NCBI GenBank assembly: GCA_947623455.1
Contig: OX392532.1
Span: forward strand, 23,472,792-23,536,791
Reading direction: 5' to 3'
Source: Mimachlamys varia
Taxonomy: Eukaryota; Mollusca; Bivalvia; Pectinida; Pectinidae
Length of the DNA: 64,000 bases
In this document: positions 25,217 through 40,200 of the stretch, in pieces
Layout: each line of letters begins with the position of its first letter
Position numbering within the stretch: the first letter of the stretch is position 1
The notes under the pieces: model-generated
Told to the model about the DNA's origin: nothing
The model's input: the letters and a program-made list of their open reading frames with translations, nothing else
The model's database searches: none
Translations under genes and position numbers: made by a program

Positions 25217-28200
25217 CTGGAAAACAAAGAAACATGATTTATCAATAGATATATTCTTGTTATAATGATCCAATCAATAAGCTCCCAAAGACATGTGTTA
25301 CACGATGAGCAGTAAGCATCGGATAACCCGATGATAGGCGAGTATTATCACCATAAAGTGGAATTAAATAAAATCTTAGAATTGTGTTAACGGAGTTTCT
25401 TTCATTCCAAAACAAAATCTTTCCTTCATATTAAATATTAAAAATACTAACAATAGCGTACAGATACATTTTGAAATATTTCAGATAAATTAAGACTACC
25501 TGGCCCCAGTTTCATAAACGTTCCTTAACTTAAGGAAATTCCTTAACTTAAAATTCTCAATAGGAATTAAAGCATAACAGCATTTATGGAAAGTTCCTTA
25601 ACTAAGGATTTTATCCTTCAATTCTGTAATGCTTTACTATGGAGATTTTTAAGTTAAGGAGTTTCCTTTAGTTAAGGAATGCTGATGAAACCAGGGCCTG
25701 ACGGTCATCAAAGCTTATTAATCATTCCAAAACAAAACAATACGACCATGGATACCTCATGTTAATAAATAAATTAGATTGATTATATTTTATCAGGAGT
25801 AATGTATTATGAAGCTAAAATTGCGTCTACCGCCGCATACCCCTGTGTACTAGTATTTCTACTCTTGCGAGTTCCTTCATTCCTATTAGCCAAATGTTAT
25901 CCCGTAACAAATTTGGTCAGCAAACTCCATTCATACGTTTCATGGGAACAATTGCAAATTGCATTTAAAACGGTTCAGTCCATTTGAATAACCACTGTAT
26001 TTATCTTTACTTCACAGAATTTCATCATACAAAATACAAACGTCGGGAGAATGTATAATAGTTGCCATATCACCATATAATCTTTAGACCACGTACCGAA
26101 GATGTTCATATATCATATATATTGCAAACACACAAGATAACGCATCGGCGTGAACAATGTATCTAATTGCGTTTGTGAAGCACAAAACGCTTAAATAAGA
26201 CCACAATTGCCATTGTTTTTTAAAAGCAAATATCACCTTGGTGGAAATGTCTATTTCTCGTATTATTGTCTATTTTTTTCAAATGTCTATTTCCAATTAT
26301 CGTTGTACGGAGAGAAAGCAATGTTATCATGCCAAAAAATAACAAAAAAACAACAACAAAAAAAACAAAAAAACAAACAAAAAATAACAAAATATAGTCA
26401 GTGAATACCAAAACGTCAACAAAACCATCGTTCGAAGTCAAAATCGTTTAAACCAGTGGCAAAGGAAATATTTACAAGGAGACCCCCGTAAAAGTACAAG
26501 TGAATAAGACCAGGTGCTCCGGAAGAGTAAGCGTAAACTATAACAGAAGTACAACGTGCGTTACCTGTGTTACAAGGCATTATACCGTAGTTGTGGCCTG
26601 TACACCCCGCGTCCTTTTCATCTTTGCCTACGTGGAGAACGTTATCCTTTCTACACTGACTCTCCACTAGTTGAGCGGTCTGGTTCAGCCCAGTGTTCCT
26701 CAGTCCAGCACGCGCACATGTCCGTGCTTTCGAGGATGTACAAAACGTGTGAATCGATTTAGGCATGTTATGCAACACACGAAAAATTTTACACATTTCT
26801 GAAATTGTGTTACATAGACAGGTGGCCGCCGTTATTGCCTCTCTGAAAACAGACAAGTTTATACATCTTGGAAAAGTAAACACAGAAATCCGGAATCAGA
26901 AAAGTTTATTTTTGAAACAGAAAAGTTTATTTTCAAAACAGAAAAAGTTTACAAATTTCAGAAAACAGAAACGATCACATATCACAGTTACATAATTGCG
27001 ACTCTGAACAAAGAAAGACAGCATGTCTCTTAAAATTAAAGGAATAAACTATTAGGCATGTTTATGTCGATTCGAAGCTAAATATTTAATTGTTAGATAC
27101 ACAGGCAATTTGCTTCACATGAATTCACGTGAACGCTTTCACGTGAATTTAACGTTTTACCACATTTCAAAAAGTGAAATTCACGTGATTTAGAGTTAGA
27201 GTCTCCAGGACTGTGTTAATATGAATTAATGTGAATTTCACGCGAATAGCCTTGAAAAAATGAGTTTGTACAGTGCACTTCCAAAATACATAGACATATT
27301 AATTTGAACTTTTACTCACGCAATGACTTCCGGTTCAAAATTCTTCTCGTCCATCGAGGAAACTTTCCATAAACTGTCTGCTCTGCAGGTGTCTAAGTCT
27401 ATGGCTGGAAGAGCTGGAATCGAGTCGTTAATGTTAAAAAACACAGAATTTTACCGGAATAGGTTCAAAACAATTGGTCATATAATACAACTCTACTTTT
27501 TTTATATAAAACCTTTTGTTTTCAAACACATTTTAAATGTTTATAATAAAGCCGTTTGTTCACCAGAAAGCAATACAAATTAGACTGTGAACTCACATTA
27601 CTAATATGACATATGATTATGATGATTTATCTTCCGACTAATTAATATGTTTTAACCGTTTATACGCTATTCTCGTTGTTTTAAGGAAGACTTAAACAAA
27701 TAAGTTTACAGATATTGACATTTATTCTGGATTTAATCTCATTCACCCCTGAAATTATATAATGAAAAGAGACGGACTTTTGAGTGGGTAGTTAACCCAT
27801 ACTGAAATTAGACCCCTTGTACATTCTTTTCAAAAGGAATTGAATTAATTACTGTACTCGTTCTTATTTTGGCGCACTCAAAACTCATAATCTGAATTAA
27901 AAAGATCAGGAAAATTATGAATTAGAGCGTTTACAAAACTTGCTAAAATTCTATATATAAAAACTGTATTAAGTGAAATCGTTTAGCAGAAAATTGATAG
28001 AATAAGATAACCACTAAAATATATACGTTTGCCGTAATTAATCTCTAGATCAGAAGTAAAACGCAATCCGAACAGAAATATAGCTGTGATACCCACCTTG
28101 TGTGGTTGTTGTCGGTGTAGTTGTCGGTGTTGTTGTAGTGGGCGTGGTTGTTGTTGTGGGCGTTGTCGTTGTTGTTGTGGGCGTGGTCGTTGTAGTTGTG

Positions 28201-31200
28201 GGCGTTGTTGTTGTAGTTGTGGGCGTGGTTGTTGTTGTTGTGGGAGTGGTGGTAGTTGTTGTTGGCGGTGGTGTTGTCGTTGTTGTAGTTGTTGTAGTAG
28301 TTGTGGTAGTACATTGTATATCCAACATATCGTAGCTATAGGACATGTAGATTTTGAGAATTTCCATAAACTCGGGACAGATGGAATGCGTCTGTAGACA
28401 GAGTTTAAAATCCCAGTGAGATCTGAAACCAACATCAGTATCTTATCAACTCATGGTGATAAATATTAATCAGTTTCAGAATTACTCATCAATCAGAACC
28501 TAAAAATGGATAGCTTTTACATGGATATGAATATTTTCACGACAATAATGCAGTCTTATATCAAGCTTATATCAATTACACTGTGTGAGCTTTCCAATGC
28601 ATCACATGAGCAGTAAGACACAGAACAATGGTTCTACAGAGACTGAAATAATAAAGGATTTTGAAGAATTTAAATGTTACCCAAATACACTGGATGTATT
28701 TGTCTTTAGAGTATTGGTGAATAATTTAATCTTGTTTGAAACAAGGATTCTCATTGGCTTAAAAGATTATTATCAGCACATAACGTAAAAAAATGACGTC
28801 GCCGATTATAACGTCGCTTTTGATTGGCTGATGCCACAGCGTAATCATTTGTAAGAGAAAATAGTCCACCAATAAAGTGAATTTTCACAGGGTAAAGATT
28901 AAATTATAAGTATCAACTTGAATTTTGTAAAGTTAATCCTTAACAAAATATGCCGGGTATTGACTTTATATGATTTCTGCACCAACCGACACTGGCTCGA
29001 AGAATCTGAAGACTTTTCAATGTGATGAAGGCAAGACTCTATTGCAGTGACGGTGTTGTCCAAACTAGAGCAACCTGCAGTGAAGTGAAGGTAACAATAC
29101 ACATTGAAAAGATATACACAGGAGTCAATGCGTAACGACAAAATGTACAACAGAATCAAAATACACAACAACAAAATATACAACAATTTTAAAGATAAAA
29201 TTAAATTGAACATCACACGGATAGTGTGTACAATAGTCCTTGACATTTCACCAAAATACCATTCTACATGGCTTACCATCTTCCTTGGAATATATAGTGT
29301 AAGAGATAAACACATTCACGCGTACTAACGTACTCACGTACCTCAGCTGTTAAAACGAACTCACTTACCTGTTTTACAGAACTGTTGCCATGCCAACACG
29401 ATCTCAGGGTCCAAGAGGGACAGGTAAAATGGTTGCTCGAACTGGCAGGTCTGCAGCACTGTGTCAGCACACCCCAGACTAGCATTGAATGTGCTGGATA
29501 GGAAAGATGTAATATGTTGTTATAGTACAAAAAAATGCATATGGTATTTGATATTAATATAAGGGAGATAATAAGTAAATAAATTTCCTGGTGATAATGA
29601 TATTAATACAAAATAGCATAGACCTTTGTCTATTTATTTATGTCAGATGAATACATACCATTAATATATATATACGTTATGGAATGGACTAAAAGATGTT
29701 AAGTCAAGTCGGACTCATCCTATTATATTTTTTTTCAAGCAATACTTCTATTTAATTTAAAGTCAGATATAATTGTTGAAATTAAAATACATTTACCTGC
29801 AGAAATGCTCATATTGTTTTGTATTTTGCGTGATAACGTCTGAAGCCACCATCCCCGTACAGGAGGGCAAGTCCTTGTAAAGGGTGCAGACTACAATCAA
29901 ATACAACACTCATTAACACTTAGAAGATGGTACATGAAGTTGTATACAATATCAGAATTATGTTACTACATAAGCTGTATAAAGTAGAGTTTGCACATGA
30001 AAGACAAAAAAACTACCCTGTCCTTTGTACTTACTTACCTATATTCAAAAGTAAGCGAAATGAATAGAAGACATCTGTTTAATCCACGATATTAACGACA
30101 GATAAAACAGTAAATATTATAACAGCTTCATAATTATAATGAATGTTAAGACATCGGTGATTTTAAACTATAATTCAGTATAAAATTTTCATAGAATACA
30201 ATCTTGGTCGATAAAATGTGTGACTTTCCTGTTTTTGACAAATCTTTATCTGTATATTATTTCAGATGAAATAAAACTCACGAATCAGAAAAAAACACAC
30301 ACTTTTGGATTTTCAAAACTGAAGCATAGATAAGAAAGATAACTCTGGTGTTCCTTAGTCAAAATATAAACTTTATCTATCAGAGTTACCTCCCTCGTTT
30401 CAAATGGCACTACTCTTTTCCTTCCTAAGACTACAGAATGACAATTTCATATAATCATAGGTTCATTGATTATTGAAGAAACCCCTACGATTGTCAATAA
30501 CCAGCACTGGGTACCCAGTAAACACTCTTTGGTTATATGATTAGACATGTCTTTAACAGTTTACTTTTTTACAGATTACTACAATATTAACGGTACCCTT
30601 CCCTACAAACCTCCAGTACAAGTGTTGTCCACGTCCCTCCCTGTCACCTCCCATTAGACTTACGTCCCCTACAATATTAACGGTGTCCTTCCCTACAAAC
30701 CTCCAGTACAAGTGTTGTCCACGTCCCTCCCTGTCTCCTCCCATTAGACTTACGTCCCCTACAATATTAACGGTGCCCTTCCCTACAAACCTCCAGTACA
30801 AGTGTTGTGCACGTCCCTCCCTGTCTCCTCCCATTAGATTTACGTCTACTACAATATTAACGGTGTCCTCCCTACAAACCTCCAGTACAAGTGTTGTCCA
30901 CGCCCCTCACTGTCTCCTCCCATTAGACTTACGTCTACTACAATATTAACGGTGTCCTTCCCTACAAACCTCCAGTACAAGTGTTGTCCACGCCCCTCCC
31001 TGTCTCCTCCCATTAGACTTACGTATACTACAATATTAACGGTTCCCTTCTCTTCAAACCTCCAGTACAAGTGTTGTCCACGTCCCTCCCTGTCTCCTCC
31101 CATTAGACTTACGTCCCCTACAATATTAACGGCGTCCTTCCCTACAAACCGTCAGTACAAGTGTTGTCCGCGTCCCTCTCTGTCTCCTCCCATTAGACTG

Positions 31201-34200
31201 ACGTCTACTAGAATATTAAGGGCGTCCTTCCCTACAAACCTCCAGTACAAGTGCTGTCCACGTCCCTCCCTGTCTCCTCTCATTAGACTTAGGTCCCCTA
31301 CAATATTAACTGTGTCCTTCCCGACAAACCGTCAGTACAAGTGTTGTCTGCGTCCCTCTCTGTCTCCTCCCATTAGACTTACGTCTACTACAATATTAAC
31401 GGCGTCCTTCCCTACAAGCCTCCAGTACAAGTGTTGTCCACGTCCCTCCCTGTCTCCTCCCATTAGACTTACGTCCCCTACAATATTAACGGTGTCCTTC
31501 CCTACAAACCTCCAGTACAAATGTTGCCCACGTCCCTCTCTGTCTCCTCCCATTAGACTTACGTCTATTACAATATTAGCGGTGCCCTTCTCTACAAACC
31601 TCCAGTACAAGTGTTGTCCACGTCCCTCCCTGTCTCCTCCCATTAGACTTACGTCCCCTACAATATTAACGGTACCCTTCCCTACAAACCTCCAGTACAA
31701 GTGTTTTTGACAAATCTTTATCTGTATATTATTTCAGATGAAATAAAACTCACGAATCAGAAAAAAACACACACTTTTGGATTTTCAAAACTGAAGCATA
31801 GATAAGAAAGATAACTCTGGTGTTCCTTAGTCAAAATATAAACTTTATCTATCAGAGTTACCTCCCTCGTTTCAAATGGCACTACTCTTTTCCTTCCTAA
31901 GACTACAGAATGACAATTTCATATAATCATAGGTTCATTGATTATTGAAGAAACCCCTACGATTGTCAATAACCAGCACTGGGTACCCAGTAAACACTCT
32001 TTGGTTATATGATTAGACATGTCTTTAACAGTTTACTTTTTTACAGATTACTACAATATTAACGGTACCCTTCCCTACAAACCTCTAGTACAAGTGTTGT
32101 CCACGTCCCTCCCTGTCACCTCCCATTAGACTTACGTCCCCTACAATATTAACGGTGTCCTTCCCTACAAACCTCCAGTACAAGTGTTGTCCACGTCCCT
32201 CCCTGTCTCCTCCCATTAGACTTACGTCCCCTACAATATTAACGGTGCCCTTCCCTACAAACCTCCAGTACAAGTGTTGTGCACGTCCCTCCCTGTCTCC
32301 TCCCATTAGATTTACGTCTACTACAATATTAACGGTGTCCTCCCTACAAACCTCCAGTACAAGTGTTGTCCACGCCCCTCACTGTCTCCTCCCATTAGAC
32401 TTACGTCTACTACAATATTAACGGTGTCCTTCCCTACAAACCTCCAGTACAAGTGTTGTCCACGCCCCTCCCTGTCTCCTCCCATTAGACTTACGTATAC
32501 TACAATATTAACGGTTCCCTTCTCTTCAAACCTCCAGTACAAGTGTTGTCCACGTCCCTCCCTGTCTCCTCCCATTAGACTTACGTCCCCTACAATATTA
32601 ACGGCGTCCTTCCCTACAAATCGTCAGTACAAGTGTTGTCCGCGTCCCTCTCTGTCTCCTCCCATTAGACTGACGTCTACTACAATATTAAGGGCGTCCT
32701 TCCCTACAAACCTCCAGTACAAGTGCTGTCCACGTCCCTCCCTGTCTCCTCCCATTAGACTTACGTCTCCTACAATATTAACTGTGCCCTTCCCTACAAA
32801 CCTCCAGTACAAGTGTTGCCCGCGTCCCACCCTGTCTCCGCCCATTAGACTTACGTCTACTACAATATTAACGGTGTCCCTCCCTACAAACCTCCAGTAC
32901 AAGTGTTGTCCACGTCCCTCCCTGTCTCCTCCCATTAGACTTACGTCCCCTACGATATTAACGGCGTCCTTCCCTACAAACCTCCAGTACAAGTGTTGTC
33001 CACGTCCCTCCCTGTCTCCTCCCATTAGACTTACGTCCCCTACAATATTAACGGCGTCCTTCCCTACAAACCTCCAGTACAAGTATTGTCCACGTCCCTC
33101 CCTGTCTCCTCCCATTAAACTTACGTCTACTACAATATTAACGGTACTCTTCCCTACAAACCTCTAATACAAGTGTTGTCCTCGTCCCTCCCTGTCTCCG
33201 CCCATTAGACTTACGTCTACTACAATATTAACGGCGCCCTTCCCCACAAACCTCCAATACAAGTGTTGTCCACGTCCCTCCCTGTCTCCTCCCATTAGAC
33301 TTACGTCTACTACAATATTAACGGTGTCCTGCCCTACAAACCTCCAGTACAAGTGTTGGCCACGTCCCTCCCTGTCTCCTCCCATTAGACTTACGTCTCC
33401 TACAATATTAACTGTGCCCTTCCCTACAAACCTCCAGTACAAGTGTTGCCCGCGTCCCACCCTGTCTCCGCCCATTAGACTTACGTCTACTACAATATTA
33501 ACGGTGTCCCTCCCTACAAACCTCCAATACAAGTGTTGTCCACGTCCCTCCCTGTCTCCTCCCATTAGACTTACGTCCCCTACGATATTAACGGCGTCCT
33601 TCCCTACAAACCTCCAGTACAAGTGTTGTCCACGTCCCTCCCTGTCTCCTCCCATTAGACTTACGTCCCCTACAATATTAACGGCGTCCTTCCCTACAAA
33701 CCTCCAGTACAAGTATTGTCCACGTCCCTCCCTGTCTCCTCCCATTAAACTTACGTCTACTACAATATTAACGATACTCTTCCCTACAAACCTCTAATAC
33801 AAGTGTTGTCCTCGTCCCTCCCTGTCTCCTCCCATTAGACTTACGTTCCCTACAATATTAACGGTGCCCTTCCCTACAAACCTCCAATACAAGTGCTGAC
33901 CACGTCCCTCCCTGTCTCTTCCATTAGACTTACGTCTATTACAATATTAGCGGTGCCCTTCTCTACAAACCTCCAGTACAAGTGTTGTCCACGTCCCTCC
34001 CTGTCTCCTCCCATTAGACTTACGTCCCCTACAATATTAACGGTACCCTTCCCTACAAACCTCCAGTACAAGTGTTGTCCACGTCCCTCCCTGTCTCCTC
34101 CCATTAAACTTACGTCTACTACAATATTAACGGTGTCCCTCCCTACAAACCTCCGATACAAGTGTTGTCCACGTCCCTCTCTGTCTCCTCCCATTAGACT

Positions 34201-37200
34201 TACGTCCCCTACAATATTAACGGTGTCCTTCCCTACAAACCTCCAGTAAAAGTGTTGTCCATGTACCTCCCTGTCTCCTCCCATTAGACTTATGTCTACT
34301 ACAATATTAACGGTGCCCTTCCCTACAAACCTCCAGTACAAGTGTTGTCCACGTCCCTCTCTGTCTCCTCCCATTAGACTTACGTCTATTGCAATATTAA
34401 CGGGGCCCTCCCTACAAACCTCCAGTACAAGTGTTGTCCACGTCCCTCTCTGTCTCCTCCCATTAGACTTACGTCTACTACAATATTAACGGTGCCCTTC
34501 CCTACAAACCTCCAGTACAAGTGTTGTCCACGTCCCTCCCTGTCTCCTCCCATTAGACTTACGTCTACTACAATATTAACGGTGTCCCTCCCTACAAACC
34601 TCCAGTACAAGTGCTGTCCACGTCCCTCCCTGTCTCCTCCCATTAGACTTACGTCTACTACAATATTAACGGTGTCCCTCCCTACAAACCTCCAGTACAA
34701 GTGTTGTCCACGTCCCTCCCTGTCTCCTGCCACTGAAGTCGAAGGTATTCGAACTTATTTTCTTCACATTGCTCCATGTTGGTACGGTAACATTTGATAT
34801 GACTGTCGTTCATTAGTGCTGTTCTATTAAATCAAATAAAGAAATACTCATGATCCAGTTGTATCACACGCCATGCCGTCTTTATTAAAATAATTATATG
34901 CATATATCATAATATAGCATCGTCGCAGACATGTTGTCTGTACTTCGAATAAGAGAATAGGAGCCACCCACTTTCCTTGATAAGACAGCATTTGTTGCAC
35001 GTGTCGCTGAAAAACCATTTCTTTCTTCTATAAAAGTTTCGATTCCATTATCAGGTCGAGTTTTAAGATGTTTGCTATTGCTTTTTATGTTCTCATCTTT
35101 ATTGCTGTTGCACGAGATCTACTTATATTCAGCTTGCCTTAATGTGTAAGGTCGTGGTAACAACTCAACTGAATGTTGAGCAATGATATGTTTTCTAATT
35201 TTCCTATTAGCTTTTCTTAACCAGCTGTACACATGCATAACAGCCCCCCCCCCCCCACAAAAAAAAAAAAAAACAACAAAAACCCGAAATAGATTACTAA
35301 TATACCTAATATCACGATTAAGCAGAAACCAAGGGTTCCGTAACCTAGATAATCAATGTGTCTGTTTACAACGTTCTGTATACTGATACATTAGTTAGTC
35401 ATGCAAATTATCAATTAAGCAATGATGTATACACTATTCTTGTCTTATCCGTGCCTTTCTAGGTTAAGCTCTCTATGTACAACATTAATGTTTAGTGTTA
35501 CAACCATTTACCTGCATAACTCCTCGGTTTTTACTGTTATGATACTTGATGATATCACTTCATCACTTAGTGCCTGGAGGTCGAGTGCGCATGTCTCTGC
35601 CTTTCTTACGTCACAGGGTATCGTAACCACGCTTCCTATGATCAGAATTTAGTAAGAAGTTAGTTGCATTATATTTAATTGTCGCTTCATATTCAAAGGA
35701 TGCCATTATAGTATTAAAACATTTGAAATTTGCGCCATTTTACATTACGTCATAATTTAACAACTGTGCAACGCTTCGGTTAAGATGACTATTTTCGATA
35801 AATGTCATTTGGGAATACATTATAGAAATGTATTGCTTATTTTCAACAGGTAATATGTTCATAGAAATCGAATGAGAGTGACACACATAAACCAGAGGAC
35901 CAATTCATACTTTGGTTTTAGGTTCAAATGGGTATGTAATTCCCACATGATATTTCATCGTAGTTGCAGTGCCCCAGGTCATCCTTATCACACAGGAAAA
36001 CCTCATGCAGGAGATCCATTTTCTTTCCGTCATTCTTCTCTTTCATCTCTCTCAATCAACCATTCATTCAAATGAATCTTGCGTTCTTTTAATTTCAATG
36101 ATAAAAATATTTTATTGAACGAAAAGAAACAATTTCCTATTCACATACATATAGACTCATTTTCATGCCCAAATACTGGCTTATGATTTGGGATTCTTAC
36201 TCACCGAATTGTGATGTCACAGAAAAGAGGGAAAGTACCACGATCGTCACATAAGGCTTTTTCGTCAAATCTGTAAAGAGACGTTAAATAGGTATTCTAA
36301 TGAAAGGTATAAAAGGAATAACGAATCATCAACAAAAAATAGTTCAAACTAGGACAAAATATGAACAAAGAAAGATTGACAAGGACACCATTGAAAAATT
36401 GCAAGAGAATAAGACCAGGTGATCTGAAAGAGTAAGCGCCTTTTGCTTTATCAACGACATCCGCAATATTAACCTTTGTCACATCTAAGTCAATGTTATG
36501 CTGTCAAAGTGAGAACTGAGGCATCACTTTTCATTAAAAACAGTTGGCGTATTCTGACATGATCATAGTGACATATCTATGATATTATAGATGATGTGAA
36601 CACCTGGATCGCAATGCATACATGGATACGAACTGTACAGATATTGCATATATTAAACACGGGACAATTACGACTGAAAACTCACATTGAAACCTTCGGA
36701 TCAATAGCACTAAGTGTATATGATACATTGTGTTTAATATATTTATAAATAACACGGAAACACAAATGAAAAAGGAAGACAATTTTTGACTAGTGCCAAC
36801 TTTTGACAATTACGAAAGGAAATTCACATTTTAAAAGTCACACAGTTTAAAACGTTATCTTTTTTTAATGAACTTTCGTAGATGTTTTGTGAAAACAATT
36901 TTAGAGCCTTGAAGATATTCATTAAGCAATATGATTTCTACTATAAAAAGGAGCAATGATGTTTGTGTCTCCCAGGCAGACACGTGCTAGGACATCAACT
37001 CTACATGGAAAATTACCAAAGTATTTATGCATTACAAGGCACTTTCTAACAGGGAAAACAAATCACCAATAGGATTTCTTATTTCAGTGGTTATTATAAA
37101 AAACAACGAGCGTTAATTTCCTTCCTGAGGCAATTGTACGTCTATAAGATAAACGTTGGTATTTAAGTTGGACACTTGAGTTATCAGACGATATAAGAAG

Positions 37201-40200
37201 TTTTCGAGTGTAAACATGATGGGCTAGTTAATCTTGCTCTACGACTATAGCATCGTATCATCTTAACTACAGGGGCCACAGATTCTAATCGCCCTAATTG
37301 GTTTTACACAACGTCGTGTTTTCCGCCAACTACCTGGGTATACTGCAAAATTTGGTCTGGGCTTCTGTAATCTAATGTGCAGAGAGCTTAAGTATTATTG
37401 TGTTTTAATGGTTTATATTAGCTGGTACGGTACTGATAAAAACAAAGAGAATGCCGAAGCGTCAACAAAATTATAACCAAAACTCAAACCCGATTACACT
37501 TGGGGCCAATGGAGACCTTGTAAAAGTATAAAAGAATAGGACCAGGTGTTCCGGAAGAATGAGCGTCTTTTGCTTCACCGACGACACTCGCCATGTAATG
37601 GTAATATTAATAAGATATTAGGACACCAACTGCTATGAGTCTCCCTAGCGTTTGTTAATCTGTTTATGACCCTTAAATGATTCGTCAAAGGGACAGGTTA
37701 CATCATCGCCAGGTTTCTATTACGCATACGAACTAAACAATCTAGACCAATTAATATTTTACACACTAAAGCCAATGTTGGATAACATATTGAATGTTAC
37801 ACACTAAGTTAATTATGTGACATTGAAGTATCAGTTTGTATGGTAAGTCAAGCCTCTTGTTCAGGATGCGTCATACACTAAAGGAGACATGACTGGACAT
37901 GTAAGAAAATTGATCAATTGTACAATAATATGTATACATAAATTTTGGCAGTTTATTGATATACTAATTATAATCAAAATCGTGTAACACACAAACGAAG
38001 TATCAATTGGTCTTTGACCAAAGAGACGAGACCAAAGATACCAAGCGAGCTAAGACCAAAGTTTGAGACTTGGCCAACGAGATTGGACACGATCATCCAA
38101 GTTCAGACCATGTTTGAAAGTTGCCCGATCAACTGATATTAGTTTATGATTGATAATCAGTTTTTGAGTTGGAAAAAACGTGGAGAAAAACTTAAGAATT
38201 TGATAGAGTGTGCCGTCTCAGTGAAATATCAGTAAATATCGGGTACGATAGTGTCCAAGCACTTTGATGATCTATTTCAGTGTTGTACAGGAAATCATCG
38301 GGAACATGTGGCTAATTCGCAGACAATATCGAGAATTCTACAGAGGTTATGTATGTATAGCATTCAGTGTACATGACGGATGCCAATACATTCAAAGATA
38401 GAAATTATATATTTTATCTGTATCCTCTGCAATTGTTTTAGTCTTTCCAAGAATTTGCTATTATTTGAAAGTACTTATTTAATGTTGGAATTATTTCAAT
38501 GTACGAATTGTTATACGGCTTTTGTCTTCGACTAATGTTGGGTATTTCTTTCAGCATAGTTTTACATATATACTAAGTGATACAACCGACTTCTGATTGC
38601 AATAATGGCCGACGATAGAGCAAGTCATAGAGGTTGAGGTCAACTTAACCTTGCAACGTATGGACGAATGACTCAGGCTGGAAAAAACGTCTCAAACCAG
38701 AAGGTGTTAATGCGAAAGTTATCTTAAAAATAACCCTTAGATCACCAGGATCTGAGATTGGGGACGGTTCGAAGGATGCAATTACTCTATAATGGTCGTA
38801 ACTTTATCAAAACTGAACTTTAAGAGAGCAACGAAATGATAAGGACAATATAAGCTCTCCGACTTATATCAATAAATTTTGGCTTTACCAGATGGACCTG
38901 GCGTTAGGTTCATAACTTAGGTACTAGGGTACGTTTACTAAAGTTATAATAGTACTTTTGTCAGAAATCTTAACAGTTATTGATAATTTTTTCCTGCTAG
39001 ATCGATCTATATAAAACGGAGAAAACATCTGTTATAGCGTCAACAGGCAAAAGGAAAATCCAAACTTAAATTAAGTATAAAACTGGTGAACCCAGTGTGT
39101 ACTAATGGAAGCAAACGGAGATTGATAAGAACTCCGTACAATACATACCGGTAGTCACGCCCCACACAGGGCATCTGTCAATCATCAAATCTGAACACTT
39201 CTCGATATAATGCCGTATATCAAAGTCGTTTTGATTATATACAAATTTCTTACGTAAATCGAACATTTAGCACTAAAAGCTCATTAGGCTGCCGGTAAAC
39301 ACGTGCATATCCAAACAAATTAATAGACAGCGCAGATTCTGGATAAGCGAATGAACTATGACTTCTTATAGTATACCGCTAAAAAACAGGTTTCTATGTT
39401 GCTGCTGAGGAAAGGAATTCAACCCCGCCAACTTGAATTCAATTATTCGGAAATGTATTTTGTAAATAATATTGAATTACCAGTGGTACTATTGACAAAC
39501 AAACTTCACGGACGGAACGCAAGCTGTAAACAAGACGGAGATGACGTAACACACACATGCTGGAGAGGAAATAATATATGATTGAGTGCTTAGGTTGTCA
39601 ACTAGTACATATATGTATTACTTAGAATACAGATATTTAAAAAAGAATAACGTAACCTAACATAGCGTTGATTAACAAATTAAGGAAATTCAAGAGTATT
39701 CAAGATGACGTAACACACACATATGTTTTACCTGTTTAGAGTAATAGATGCAGTATGCCGAAAAAATAATTAAACTGCATCATACAGCTGTTTCGTCCTC
39801 CTAGGACTCTTCAGTAATGCTAGGGGCCAAAAGGTGGGAATCCAAAATTTCTAAACTAATGTAGAAGCAGAAGAGTACAACCCCTTTCATTTATGAATTT
39901 AGAAGTAAAATTAAACTAGTTCTGTTTAATTTAAAATCGTGTACTACTGTATATATTCTGTTATTGAGCAGGTCTTTTAGCAATACATAAATGTACCAAG
40001 TGTCTTCGGATCTGCAAGTTGACTAAACTCTGGTACTTTCTTTAGTTAAAATGTCATTGTGTTCTAGAAATTAAGCACAATACACCCAATAAAGTGTTTT
40101 ATTTTCTAACATGTACACACTGGTGTGACCTCGAGACAACAACAGGATATACATCCGTTCTTAGGATGAGCGAATCTGTCGATGATTGGTTACTGATCAT

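Noticed and set aside
28086..28397. Cys/Gly- or Val-rich plus-strand frames
   Set aside because: Shadows of the Thr/Pro tract of gene 2 exon 8.
30553..34797. Long open frames on both strands across the 90-bp array
   Set aside because: The 90-bp period is a multiple of three, so any stop-free unit stays open. None uses the frame of exon 4, in which the unit contains a stop.
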